Below are positions 50,112-58,898 of a stretch of 64,000 nt of DNA, piece after piece (positions within the stretch are counted from its first letter, which is position 1; every line of letters begins with the position of its first letter). The notes beneath the pieces were generated by a model. That model ran no database searches, had not been told where the DNA came from, and saw only the letters and a program-made list of their open reading frames with translations. This stretch comes from Streptomyces sp. BV286. Its GTDB lineage: Bacteria > Actinomycetota > Actinomycetes > Streptomycetales > Streptomycetaceae. Location: NCBI RefSeq assembly GCF_019090165.1, contig NZ_JAHRIB010000141.1:451227-515226 (forward strand), written 5' to 3'. The translations under genes and the position numbers were made by a program.

Positions 50112-51661
50112 CCGCGCCCCGGCGGCCGGACGCCGCCCGACGAGGCAGGGACCGGCGGGCCCGCACGATTCCTCCCGCGCCGGGCGCGCCCCGCTTCACC
50201 GGCGACCGGCCCCCGACGACCGCGGTCGTCGGCGGCGGCATCGCGGGACTGGCGGCGGCAACGGCCCTGGCCGAACGAGGCGTACGGGTCACGCTGTACG
50301 AGCGTGAGCCCACTCTCGGCGGACGCCTGGCCGGGTGGCGGACCACCCTTTCCGACGGCAGCGACGCGACGATGAGCCGCGGCTTCCACGCCTTCTTCCG
50401 GCAGTACTACAACCTGCGAGGCCTTCTGCGGCGCACCGATCCGCGGCTCGACCGACTGCGTGGGCTGCCCGACTACCCGCTGTGGCACAGCGGCGGCCTG
50501 CGCGACAGCTTCCGGCACGTACCGCGCACGCCGCCGTGGAGCGCGCTCGGCTTCGTCGCCCTGAGCCCCACCTTCGGGCTGCGGGATCTCCTGCGCATGA
50601 ACCCGGTCGCCGCACTGCCTCTCCTGGACGTCCGCGTTCCGGACGTCTACACCCAGCTCGACGGCGTCAGCGCCCATGACTTCCTGGAGTCGATCCGCTT
50701 CCCCGAAGCCGCGCACCATCTCGCGTTCGAGGTGTTCTCGCGCAGCTTCTTCGCCGATCCCCGCCAACTGTCCGCGGCGGAGATGGTGCTGATGTTCCAC
50801 ATCTACTTCCTCGGCTCCGCGGAAGGGCTGCTCTTCGACGTGCCTTCCGAGCCCTTCCCCACCGCCCTGTGGGAACCCCTCGCCGGCTACCTGGGTGGCC
50901 ACGGCGTCGACCTGCGCACCGGCACCCCCGTCCAGACGGTCGAACCCACCTCCGACGGCGGCTTCCTCGTCGCCGCCGATGCGCGGGAACAGCACTACGA
51001 CACGGCGGTACTCGCCCTGGACTCGGCAGGGTTGAGCTCCCTCGTCGCGGGTTCCCCGCGCCTGGGTGACAGCGCATGGCGTGAGCGGATCGCCCGGCTG
51101 CGCGGTGCCCCGCAGTTCCTCGTGTCGCGTCTGTGGCTGGACCGCCCCGTCGGGGCCGACCGCCCCGGATTCCTGGGCACCAGCGGCTACGGGACTCTCG
51201 ACAACGTCAGTGTGCTGGAGCGCTTCGAGGGCGAAGCGAGGCGCTGGGCCTCGCGTACCGGGGGGTCAGTCGTGGAACTGCACGCCTACGCCCTGCCCGA
51301 CCATGCGGTCCGTGACGTCGAGCAGAAGCACCTCGTGGAGCAACTGCACCAGGTCTGGCCGGAAACCCGTGCGGCGACGGTGCTCGACGAACGCCACGAG
51401 TGGCGGGCCGACTGCCCGCTGTTCCCGGTCGGCGGATACGGCGACCGGCCGACCGTACGCACCCCCGACCCCGGGCTGGTGGTGGCCGGTGACCTGGTCC
51501 GCACGGGGCTGCCCGTGGCCCTCATGGAACGCGCGGCCACGAGCGGCTTCCTCGCGGCCAACGCGTTGCTGGCGCGCTGGGGAGTCAGCGGGCAGACCTT
51601 GTGGACGGTGCCCGACCGCGGACGCAGCGCGGCGCTGCGGGGGCTCGCACGCCTCGGCTGA
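50108..51661 (+). CDS. crtU: carotene aromatase (beta-carotene desaturase/methyltransferase) CrtU
   Basis: A 517-residue FAD enzyme. VVGGGIAGLAAATALAERGVRVTLYEREPTLGGRLAGW is the dinucleotide motif; MSRGFHAFFRQYYNLRGLLRRTDP and RLDRLRGLPDYPLWHS are typical of the CrtU group; ADCPLFPVGGYGDRPTV and VVAGDLVRTGLPVALMERAATSGFLAAN complete it. CrtU converts beta-rings into aromatic chi-rings by desaturation and methyl migration, giving isorenieratene. ATG 50108 overlaps crtT (ATGA). The N-terminal ~35 residues are Arg/Ala/Pro-rich and unlike the family. It ends the operon. Confidence 0.93.
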   Translation: MTAPRRPDAARRGRDRRARTIPPAPGAPRFTGDRPPTTAVVGGGIAGLAAATALAERGVRVTLYEREPTLGGRLAGWRTTLSDGSDATMSRGFHAFFRQYYNLRGLLRRTDPRLDRLRGLPDYPLWHSGGLRDSFRHVPRTPPWSALGFVALSPTFGLRDLLRMNPVAALPLLDVRVPDVYTQLDGVSAHDFLESIRFPEAAHHLAFEVFSRSFFADPRQLSAAEMVLMFHIYFLGSAEGLLFDVPSEPFPTALWEPLAGYLGGHGVDLRTGTPVQTVEPTSDGGFLVAADAREQHYDTAVLALDSAGLSSLVAGSPRLGDSAWRERIARLRGAPQFLVSRLWLDRPVGADRPGFLGTSGYGTLDNVSVLERFEGEARRWASRTGGSVVELHAYALPDHAVRDVEQKHLVEQLHQVWPETRAATVLDERHEWRADCPLFPVGGYGDRPTVRTPDPGLVVAGDLVRTGLPVALMERAATSGFLAANALLARWGVSGQTLWTVPDRGRSAALRGLARLG

Positions 51662-51771
51662 TGTCCTGTCACCCGGCTCAAGTGGGGCAGCAACCACCGT
51701 TCTTCACCCGCGCCGGTCTGCGGGACCGCTCGCAGCACACAGGCTCACGACGACGCGTGTGAAGCGGGCGG

Positions 51772-52632
51772 GTGGTGGTGGCACGGCCCGGACACCCTTA
51801 CCGTGGCCACGTGGAAGAAGCCGGTCGCCACGTGGAAGAAGCCGAACGGCATGTGGAAGAAGCCGAACGGCAGGTTCACCGCTCGTCGTTCGGCGCGGCG
51901 GCCGCCGCGTACGCCGCACACCGCCCCGACTACGCGCATGCTGCCGTGCGCTGGGCCCTGGAGCCGGCGCCGGGGCCACGCGTACTCGATCTCGGTGCCG
52001 GAACAGGCAAGTTGACCGCCGCGCTGGTCGCGCTGGGCGCCGATGTCGTCGCGGTCGAACCCGACCCGGCGATGCTGAGCGAGCTGAGCAGGGCACTGCC
52101 CACCGTCCGAACCCTGCCGGGAAGCGCCGAGGCGATCCCGCTGCCGGACGCGTCCGTCGATACCGTGCTGGCGGGCAACGCGATGCACTGGTTCGACATG
52201 GACGTCGCGGGACCGGAGATCGCGCGGGTTCTCGCACCGGGCGGCATCCTGGCCGGCCTGTGGAACGTCATGGACGACCAGGTCGACTGGGTTGCCGGAC
52301 TCGCGCGGATCAGCGGGCACGCGGCCGTCGGCCCGCGCGTCACGCCCGCCGCTTGGCGCGCCGAGACGGCTGGCGCGCACCTCCCCAGGACCGGCGCGGA
52401 GGCCCGGTTCGGCTCACCGAGGCAAGCCGAGTTCCCGCACGGACAGCGCCGTACCGCCGACACGCTCGTCTCGACCCTCGCCACGCGCGCGGGGATGCTG
52501 GTCATGCCGGAGCAGGAAAGGGAAGCCGCACTCGACCGGATCCGCGCGTTCCTCGCCGCCAGACCGGAGACCGCCGAGGGCGAGTTCGTGCTCCCGATGC
52601 TGACCGCCGTACTGCGCGTGCGCCGGCTGTGA
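51772..52632 (+). CDS. class I methyltransferase with an N-terminal heptapeptide repeat
   Basis: A protein of up to 286 residues. The core (residues about 40-200) has VLDLGAGTGKLTAALVALGADVVAVEPDPAM, GSAEAIPLPDASVDTVLAGNAMHWFD and LAPGGILAGLWNV, a standard SAM methyltransferase with the small-molecule pattern. Residues 14-35 are three copies of VEEA(G/E)RH-type heptads from the 21-bp repeat at 51808-51870. GTG 51772 or GTG 51811 could start the protein. It follows crtU by 110 bases, but is probably not part of the carotenoid pathway. Substrate unknown. Confidence 0.85.
   Translation: MVVARPGHPYRGHVEEAGRHVEEAERHVEEAERQVHRSSFGAAAAAYAAHRPDYAHAAVRWALEPAPGPRVLDLGAGTGKLTAALVALGADVVAVEPDPAMLSELSRALPTVRTLPGSAEAIPLPDASVDTVLAGNAMHWFDMDVAGPEIARVLAPGGILAGLWNVMDDQVDWVAGLARISGHAAVGPRVTPAAWRAETAGAHLPRTGAEARFGSPRQAEFPHGQRRTADTLVSTLATRAGMLVMPEQEREAALDRIRAFLAARPETAEGEFVLPMLTAVLRVRRL
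51808..51870 (+). repeat. three tandem 21-bp repeats in the methyltransferase start
   Basis: Units 51808-51828, 51829-51849 and 51850-51870 share CA(C/T)GTGGAAGAAGCCG. In the methyltransferase frame they encode heptads of VEEA(G/E)RH type; another frame reads (A)TWKKP repeats. Length changes in steps of 21 bases would keep the frame. Confidence 0.85.
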
Positions 52633-52744
52633 GAGGCGGTTGCTGCTTCCGGGCCGGAAGGGGCGAGCGGTGGTTCCGGGACGCGGGAGACGTGATGTGC
52701 CGAATTCCGCAGGCGAACTCGCGGCGATTCCCGCAATGAATGGC

Positions 52745-52775
52745 GGGAGGGTGACCTTGTCCGGGCCACCCTCCC
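52745..52775. terminator. 9-bp stem hairpin between convergent genes
   Basis: GGGAGGGTG (52745-52753) and CACCCTCCC (52767-52775) pair perfectly around a 13-base loop. It lies between the convergent methyltransferase and the secreted-protein gene at 52845. Confidence 0.7.
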
Positions 52776-52844
52776 ACTCAACAATCCATGCTCCATTTCC
52801 AGTCACGCGCTGTCTGGAATTGGTGCCCGGGTTGGAATTCCGGA

Positions 52845-53429
52845 CTAGCTGCACTCCGGGATGCTGCCGTCGTGCCCTGCCGGCTCCATATAGCCGCTGT
52901 ACATCCATCCGGTGTACTTGTCGTCCCGTGCGCTCTCCAGATCGGCTACCTTGTGCGGCTCATTGGACGGCCATTTCACCTTGTACCACTTGGTTATCTT
53001 CTGCCCCTCGTGGCCGTCGAAGCCGGAGTCTTTCCAACATTCGACCCAGACGGTGCGGTGGACCAGGACAAGGCCTATCTGTCGCGCACCGTCCGGTCCG
53101 GGGCAGTCGCTGACGTTGCATGTCCGGACCATGAGCCCTTCGTCGCCGGCCTGGGTCACGGTACGCACGATCTTGTATGCCCAGGGGCCCTTGGCGTCAG
53201 GTGCGGTGTCGGTCCGGTAGGTGTTCTCCGGGATGGGGGTGTTGCCGTAGGTGCAGGTGCCCTGGCAGCGGTTCCCGTCCCCGTCGCCACTCTGGTCGTC
53301 GCGGCCCACAGTGGTCGACGACCCCTTCTTGCCGCCCTTTTCGTCGTTGTCGATCAGTTGCGGAGCGATGATTGTTCCGGCCGCCACGATACAAGCGCCA
53401 GCGATTGCAATCTTGTGCCCGGTCTTCAT
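52845..53429 (-). CDS. hypothetical exported protein with lower GC
   Basis: A 194-residue protein starting MKTGHKIAIAGACIVAAGTIIAPQLI, one membrane/signal helix; a longer frame upstream is not protein-like. The mature part is Gly/Asp/Lys-rich near the helix, then has two cysteine-paired segments (NRCQGTCTYGN, TCNVSDCPGPDG) and aromatic residues. It uses codons that are rare here, including ATA in KITKWY. The gene and its upstream region are AT-richer than the window, suggesting horizontal acquisition. No family recognised. Confidence 0.75.
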   Translation of the reverse strand: MKTGHKIAIAGACIVAAGTIIAPQLIDNDEKGGKKGSSTTVGRDDQSGDGDGNRCQGTCTYGNTPIPENTYRTDTAPDAKGPWAYKIVRTVTQAGDEGLMVRTCNVSDCPGPDGARQIGLVLVHRTVWVECWKDSGFDGHEGQKITKWYKVKWPSNEPHKVADLESARDDKYTGWMYSGYMEPAGHDGSIPECS

Positions 53430-53734
53430 CTCTTCCTTGTCTGTGAGGAACCAGTGGTCGGGCAAGAATGCAGGCTTCTGGCGGGTTAAGGGAATGGGAA
53501 CGGGATGTAAATTAGCGCTGTTAGGTTTAGACCAGGCCAGGTAAACGCCGGTATCTACGCGGGTTGCGCAAGGCGGTTTACAAATAAAGTAATGGCTGCG
53601 TCTCGGGTTTTGATTACCGGAAAGTAGGATGCATTTATCCGCACCCTTTCCGATGTGTGGCACATCACATGCATTCCGGTGTGCGCCTTTACGGAAACAA
53701 GCGCTCGCTCACCACGAACTGTGGGCTGCTTCTG
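53430..53734. other. 305-base AT-rich gap
   Basis: No supported gene. The stretch around 53480-53660 is markedly richer in A and T than the rest of the window and probably carries the promoter of the gene at 52845. I could not identify a confident promoter. Confidence 0.55.
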
Positions 53735-54844
53735 TCAGCCGAAGCGCAGGATGCGTGGGGCGAAGGTGCCCTCGGGACCGTCCGCTCGGCCTACCGACCA
53801 CACCGCCTCCGAGCCCGGCACCGGCGCCAGCCGCAGCACCGAGGAGTCGCCCTCCCCGGGCACCGCAGGTTCGCTGTGCTCGGTGAACGACTGCCCGTTC
53901 CAGGCAAGGAAGTCCGGCCCGGGGACGAACGGCGGATAGCTGCCCGGCGGGCCCCACTTCTGCGAACGGGCCACCGAGACCCAGGCCAACGTGCCGGACG
54001 CGGAAGGTGTCAGTGAGGTGATCGAGCCGAAGTCGGTGGGCAGGGTGACCCTGTTCCACGCCTGCCCGTCCCAGCGGACCAGCAGTGGCGGAATCGGCCG
54101 GCCCACCGGGCCGCCGACGAACCCTTCCGTGCCACCCGCCCACACCTCCGTCGGCGAGACCGCCAGCACACTGCCCACTGCCGACCGGGGGAACCCGTTC
54201 ACGATCGTCTGCTGCCACGTCTGCCCGTTCCAGTGCGACACGGCCGCACCGGAGTTGGTGGCGCCCGCGGCCCAGACGTCGTCGGCCGCCAGGATGTGCA
54301 GGCCGTACACGGCTCCCGGCGGCACGGGCACGTCCTGCCAGCCGCGGCCGTCCCAACGCAGCAGTGCCTGCGCGCCGTCCCTCGAACCGATCAGCCAGGT
54401 CTCACCGCCGCCGGCGACGACTTTGGTCAGCACGACACCGCGCGGCGGCCGGGTCTCCGACCAGGTGGTGCCGTTGAGGCGGAGCAGGCGGGAGCCGCCC
54501 GCCGAGTCGCGGCCGACGGCCCAGGCCGAGGCCGGTGACGCCGCGGCGATGGACAGCAACTCGCCCTGCCAGCCGGCCCCGGGCAGGCTCTGCCGCTGCC
54601 ACGCCGTTCCGTCCCAGCGCAACATCAGCGGAAAGCCCGGCGCCTCACGGCCGACGGCGTCGGCACCCACCGCCCATGCCCGGTCCGGCCCGAACGCCAC
54701 CGCCTCGTTCAGCCCGGCCTGCGGGCGTACCTGCGCCGGGACCGGAACATGCTGCCAGGACGGGTTCTCCGCCGCGGCCGACGCCAGGATGGTCATGATC
54801 GTCATGGCGGCGGCGAGAACCGCGACGAGAAGTCTGCGTGCCAT
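53735..54844 (-). CDS. secreted propeller-like protein (copy 1)
   Basis: A 369-residue protein with a signal peptide (MARRLLVAVLAAAMTIMTILASAAA). The mature part contains repeated Trp-containing strands spaced by about 45 residues: AWAVGADAVGREAPGFPLMLRWDGTAWQRQSL, LLRLNGTTWSETRPP, LLRWDGRGWQDVPVPP, VSHWNGQTWQQTIV and LLVRWDGQAWNRVTL. These (R/H)W(D/N)G-x-x-W motifs are typical of secreted propeller-like or Kelch-like proteins. Function unknown, probably surface interaction. ATG 54844 starts two bases after the stop of the paralogue at 54847. Confidence 0.85.
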   Translation of the reverse strand: MARRLLVAVLAAAMTIMTILASAAAENPSWQHVPVPAQVRPQAGLNEAVAFGPDRAWAVGADAVGREAPGFPLMLRWDGTAWQRQSLPGAGWQGELLSIAAASPASAWAVGRDSAGGSRLLRLNGTTWSETRPPRGVVLTKVVAGGGETWLIGSRDGAQALLRWDGRGWQDVPVPPGAVYGLHILAADDVWAAGATNSGAAVSHWNGQTWQQTIVNGFPRSAVGSVLAVSPTEVWAGGTEGFVGGPVGRPIPPLLVRWDGQAWNRVTLPTDFGSITSLTPSASGTLAWVSVARSQKWGPPGSYPPFVPGPDFLAWNGQSFTEHSEPAVPGEGDSSVLRLAPVPGSEAVWSVGRADGPEGTFAPRILRFG

Positions 54845-54846
54845 GG

Positions 54847-55896
54847 TCAGCCTCCCAGCCGCTCGCTCATCAGGTTCGGTTTCGACCCGTAGATCTCGAC
54901 GGTCCCGAAGGACAGCAGTGAGCGTCCGGCCTTCGCCAGCGCACGCGGTTTGACGTCGATCGCGTTCGTGCGCACCGGACCGTACGAGAACGTGGTGCGG
55001 GAGCCGTTCACCCGTGCGTACTTCGACTGGAACGCGCGGTCGCTGCGCACCGGCAGCCACAGCGCGCCGTCCGGGCCACGCACCATGGCCTCGGTATGGG
55101 TGTCGCCCAGCGGCGGGTGGGTCGTGCGCCAGGTGTTCCCGCTCCGGGTCATGAGGTACGTGCGGGGCACGCCGTCGATGTACTGACTGCCGCCGATCGT
55201 GACCCGGCCGGAGGGGTCGAGCAGGATCGTGTGCAGGTTGCTGTTCGGCGGCAGCGCCACGTTCGCGTCCCGCCACCGCGTGCCGTCCCAGCGCAGGACG
55301 GTCGTCCCGGTGCTGGTGTCGGCCCAGGCCCAGGCGTCGTCGGCGGTACGCGCGGTGATCCCCATCACGAAGTGCACATCGTCGGGCATCGACTGCGTGG
55401 TCCAGTCCGACCCGTCGTAGTGCAGCACCTTCAGCCCGGTGTCGTCCTCACCGACCACCCACGCGGCACCCGGCACGGCGGCGAAGTCCTGTTTGGTCCA
55501 GAGGTTCTGCGGCAGCGGGAGGGCGTTCCACCCTCCCGCCGACCTGCGCAGGACCTGTCCCACTCCCACGCGGTCCTGGAAGATCCACACTTCCTCGCCG
55601 ACGAACTGCACCTTGCCGAGCCAGCCCAGCTCGTCGGCGCCGGGGAAGGTCGTGTCCCGGTGCCACGCCGTGCCGTCCCACCGGTACAGCATCGGCCGCA
55701 GCCCGTCGGAGGCGTGCTCGTACCCGGTGGCCCACGCCTCGCCCGGCCCGCGGGCGGCGAGATCGGACACGGTCACCGGCGGGGCCGCCGCCGGCACGGG
55801 CAGTGCCGACCAGCTCGGCGTCACAGCCGCGGCCGGCGACACCAACGTGGCGCACGCGATCACAAGACAGACAACAACCGCACGGAGACCGTTCAC
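54847..55896 (-). CDS. secreted propeller-like protein (copy 2)
   Basis: A 349-residue paralogue of the gene at 53735. GTG 55896 follows GGGGGG and opens a signal peptide (VNGLRAVVVCLVIACATLVSPAAA). It has the same motifs: MLYRWDGTAWHRDTT, VLHYDGSDWTTQSM, VLRWDGTRWRDANV and SGNTWRTTHPP. It is transcribed first; its stop lies two bases before the paralogue's start, so the two are co-translated. Probable role: surface adhesion or ligand binding. Upstream is an 18-bp palindrome. Confidence 0.85.
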   Translation of the reverse strand: MNGLRAVVVCLVIACATLVSPAAAVTPSWSALPVPAAAPPVTVSDLAARGPGEAWATGYEHASDGLRPMLYRWDGTAWHRDTTFPGADELGWLGKVQFVGEEVWIFQDRVGVGQVLRRSAGGWNALPLPQNLWTKQDFAAVPGAAWVVGEDDTGLKVLHYDGSDWTTQSMPDDVHFVMGITARTADDAWAWADTSTGTTVLRWDGTRWRDANVALPPNSNLHTILLDPSGRVTIGGSQYIDGVPRTYLMTRSGNTWRTTHPPLGDTHTEAMVRGPDGALWLPVRSDRAFQSKYARVNGSRTTFSYGPVRTNAIDVKPRALAKAGRSLLSFGTVEIYGSKPNLMSERLGG

Positions 55897-55935
55897 GAGA
55901 CCCCCCAGAGCGCGAAGGTCGCACAGGCTATTGGC

Positions 55936-55953
55936 GTTCACCCACCCGTGAAC
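55936..55953. promoter_or_regulatory. 18-bp palindrome upstream of the propeller-like operon
   Basis: GTTCACCCACCCGTGAAC has perfect 6-bp arms (GTTCAC and GTGAAC) around six bases. It lies about 40 bases upstream of GTG 55896 and could be an operator for an unlinked regulator. Confidence 0.45.
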
Positions 55954-56119
55954 AGACGGCATTCGGCCGATCGCGGGCGGGTGTGCCTCCTGCCGGGGTG
56001 CTGCCGGCCGCCGCATACCCGTCCGGCGGGAGGCGCTCGGCGCGGGCGCGGCTTGACCTCAAGTGAAGTGGAGGTCGCACAGTGGGCGTGCCACCGCCGA
56101 TCTACCGGAAGGAACGGCC

Positions 56120-57121
56120 ATGCGCGCCGTCGTGCTGCACGAGTTCGGACCTGCTGAGAACCTCCGCCATGAGGTGGTTCCCGATCCCGTACCGGGGCCG
56201 GGTGAGGTCCGTGTTCTCGTACGGGCAGCGGGAGTCCACCAGATCGAGACGGCGATGCGGGAAGGGCTGGACATCGGCCCGCCGCTGCCCGGGCTTCCGG
56301 CTATTTTCGGGGGAGAGGTGGCCGGAGTCGTCGAGTCGGTCGGGCCCGATGTGGACGAGGCCTGGATCGGCGCCGACGTGGTGACCTCACACGGCAGTCC
56401 GGGAGGCTACGCCGAACTCGCCGTCGCCGATGTGCGGTCCTTGCACCGGATGCCGCCCGGACTGGGGTACGAGGCCGCCGTCACCATGGTCGTCACCGGC
56501 ACGACCACCATCGGCCTGCTCGACATAGCGGAACTCACCTCCGACGACGTGGTCCTGGTGACCTCCGCGGCCGGAGGCATCGGCCGTCTGGTCGTCCAGT
56601 TCGCCCGCCGCCTCGGCGCCACGGTCGTCGGCGCGGCAGGCGGACCGGCCAAGACGGCAGCGGTGCGTGAGCTGGGAGCCGACGTCGCTGTCGACTACAA
56701 CCTGCCGGACTGGACCGGCACCGTCCGTGAGGCCCTCGGCGGGCGCGGCGTCACGGTCGTTCTGGACGGTGTCGAGGGGGAGAAGGGGCGGGCCGCCTTC
56801 GGGCTGCTGGCCGCGGGAGGGCGTTACGTCACCATCGGTGCGGCCTCGCGGGAGGAGTTCCGCCCCGATGAGACGGAACTGAAGGAGCGCGGCGTGCGCT
56901 TCACGGACGCCCTGGCCCTGCTGTTGCAGAGCCAGGCCGCGGCTTCGAACGAGGCCCGCGCGCTCGCGGCGGCCGCCGACGGAAGTCTGGTGCCCGCCTT
57001 CCAGACCTTCCCCCTGTCGCAGGCCGCCGCGGCGCACGCCGCCCTGGAGGCAAGGGGGACAACGGGCAAGGTCGTCCTGGTCCCCGACGCGTGTAAGGAG
57101 CAACTGCCTGGCTCGCGATGA
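56120..57121 (+). CDS. zinc-free NADP-dependent quinone oxidoreductase-like protein
   Basis: A 333-residue MDR enzyme. The N-terminus MRAVVLHEFGPAENLRHEVVPDPVPGPGEVRVLVRAAGVHQIETAMREG and Rossmann LVTSAAGGIGRLVVQFARRLGATVVGAAGG are clear. No zinc ligands. It differs from the one at 31795 and is not a recent copy. ATG 56120 follows GGAAGGA. It probably reduces a quinone or alpha,beta-unsaturated carbonyl. No linked regulator. Confidence 0.92.
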   Translation: MRAVVLHEFGPAENLRHEVVPDPVPGPGEVRVLVRAAGVHQIETAMREGLDIGPPLPGLPAIFGGEVAGVVESVGPDVDEAWIGADVVTSHGSPGGYAELAVADVRSLHRMPPGLGYEAAVTMVVTGTTTIGLLDIAELTSDDVVLVTSAAGGIGRLVVQFARRLGATVVGAAGGPAKTAAVRELGADVAVDYNLPDWTGTVREALGGRGVTVVLDGVEGEKGRAAFGLLAAGGRYVTIGAASREEFRPDETELKERGVRFTDALALLLQSQAAASNEARALAAAADGSLVPAFQTFPLSQAAAAHAALEARGTTGKVVLVPDACKEQLPGSR

Positions 57122-57277
57122 CGTCGGTCTCGTAGTGCTGGCCGCGCACGTACGGGGTACGCGGGAGGGGGCCAAGGCCACGTCGGTTGCCTGCGGTGCG
57201 ATCTGCGGCGAACGTGGCCTGTGCTCCGTGCGGCACGCGCTCGGGGCCACTGAGGGCGGAAGGACAGGCACAGCGCA

Positions 57278-58597
57278 GTGACGATCGGCGACGCGGTGTT
57301 CGCATGGTTGGGAGTGGGAGCACTACTCGCGGCGGTACTGCCCCGAGTGGTCGCCGGGCGGCCCCTGTCGCTGCCGCTGGTGTTCCTGGTGGGGGGCATC
57401 GGTGTGTACCTGCTGCCGTTGCCTCTGCCGGTGATCGATCCGGTGGACGACCGGCTGCTGACAGAGCACGTCACCGAGATCGGCGTGATCATCGCGCTGA
57501 TGGGCGCCGGACTTGCGATCAACCGGCCCGTCGGCCTGCGCCGGTGGGCGACGACCTGGCGATTGCTGGGCGTCACGATGCTGGTGAGCGTCGCGGCCAC
57601 CGCCCTTGTGGCCTGGTGGGTCCTGGACTGGCCTCCGGCCGCCGCGCTCCTGCTTGCCGCCGTTCTCGCGCCGACCGATCCGGTCCTCGCCTCCGAGGTG
57701 CGGGTGGGGGAGCCCACCGAGGACGAGCACGACGAGGACGAGGTACGTTTCGCCCTCACCAGCGAGGCGGGCCTCAACGACGGGCTCGCCTTCCCGCTGA
57801 CGTACGGAGCTGTCGCGCTGGCCGCTGCCGCGGGCAGCGGCTGGTCGGCCGACTGGCTCGGCACCTGGGCGGTGGAGGACGTCGCCTTCAAGTGCACCGT
57901 GGGCGTGTTGGGCGGGTTGCTGGTCGGCCGGCTGCTGGGCTGGCTGTTCTTCCGCCCCCGGTCATCCGCGCTGCGGCTGTCCGAGCACCGGGAGGGCTTC
58001 GTCGCGCTGGGCGCCACGTTCCTGTCGTACGGGGTGACCGAGCTGGTGGGGGGCTACGGCTTCCTCGCCGTGTTCACCACCGCGTGCGCGATCCGCTCGG
58101 CCGAGCGTGCCCACGGCTTCCACAACATCCTGCACGACTTCGTGGAGCAGATCGAGCGCCTGTTCACCGCGGCGTTGCTGTTCCTGCTGGGCGCCTTCAT
58201 CGCGCTGGGCGGTCTCTCCGCGCTGACCTGGCAGGGCGCCGTCACCGCGCTGGTGCTGCTGCTGGTGATCCGGCCGCTGGCGGGGTGGGCCGGCCTGCTC
58301 GGGGGCCGTATGCGCGGTGCGGAACGCTGGGTGGTCGCGTGTTACGGCATCCGAGGCATCGGTTCCTTGTACTACCTCGCCTACGCCCTGGGACAGCACG
58401 ACTTCCCGGTACCGGACCGCGAGCTCTGGGCAGTGGTGACGTTCACGGTGCTGGCCTCGGTGGTGCTGCACGGCGTCACGGCGGGACCGGTGGTGACCTG
58501 GCTCGACCGGTTGCGGGCCGGTACGCCCCCGAAACAGGAGAGCACCGACGGCGAAGGCGGAGGAGCGGGGAGCACCGGGCGCAGCCCGGCCACGTGA
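57278..58597 (+). CDS. cation:proton antiporter (CPA1/NhaP-like)
   Basis: A 439-residue membrane protein with about 12 helices. LAAVLAPTDPVLASEV is the APTDPV motif and GEPTEDEHDEDEVRFALTSEAGLNDGLAFPL the ion-binding ND region, both of NhaP-type antiporters. It should exchange Na+ or K+ for H+. The C-terminal tail is short, charged and cytoplasmic, without a regulatory domain. GTG 57278 starts the protein. It follows the oxidoreductase by 157 bases. Confidence 0.93.
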   Translation: MTIGDAVFAWLGVGALLAAVLPRVVAGRPLSLPLVFLVGGIGVYLLPLPLPVIDPVDDRLLTEHVTEIGVIIALMGAGLAINRPVGLRRWATTWRLLGVTMLVSVAATALVAWWVLDWPPAAALLLAAVLAPTDPVLASEVRVGEPTEDEHDEDEVRFALTSEAGLNDGLAFPLTYGAVALAAAAGSGWSADWLGTWAVEDVAFKCTVGVLGGLLVGRLLGWLFFRPRSSALRLSEHREGFVALGATFLSYGVTELVGGYGFLAVFTTACAIRSAERAHGFHNILHDFVEQIERLFTAALLFLLGAFIALGGLSALTWQGAVTALVLLLVIRPLAGWAGLLGGRMRGAERWVVACYGIRGIGSLYYLAYALGQHDFPVPDRELWAVVTFTVLASVVLHGVTAGPVVTWLDRLRAGTPPKQESTDGEGGGAGSTGRSPAT

Positions 58598-58898
58598 TCG
58601 TGGCGGCGCCGCCAAGGGGGTGCCCGGCCCGGCAGGCCGGTGCCGCAGGCCGAACGGCCCGGCCGGCCCGCCGGCTGGGCGATCGTTCAGCGGTTATCGC
58701 CCGGGCAGGTCGGCAGCAGTTCAGCACCGACTGCCCGGCCCCGCGGTCGACGGCTGCGACGGCCGGACAGCGAATCGGCGCCCATGTGATCAGGGCCCGC
58801 TTCCACGACACGGACAGGCAGCAGCATCGACCACCCTTCGCCGGCCGCCCCGGCTGACGCAGCGAGCGCATGACCCGACCGGTACGGCTGTGCCCGCC
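58598..58898. other. 301-base gap rich in GC inverted repeats
   Basis: No gene supported. The first 100 bases contain several overlapping CCGGCC/GGCCGG-type inverted repeats that could end transcription from the antiporter. Nothing else stands out. Confidence 0.55.

Noticed and set aside
58598..58898. possible insertion-sequence end because of many inverted repeats
   Set aside because: The repeats are CCGGCC-type palindromes common in such GC-rich DNA; no transposase or direct target repeats.
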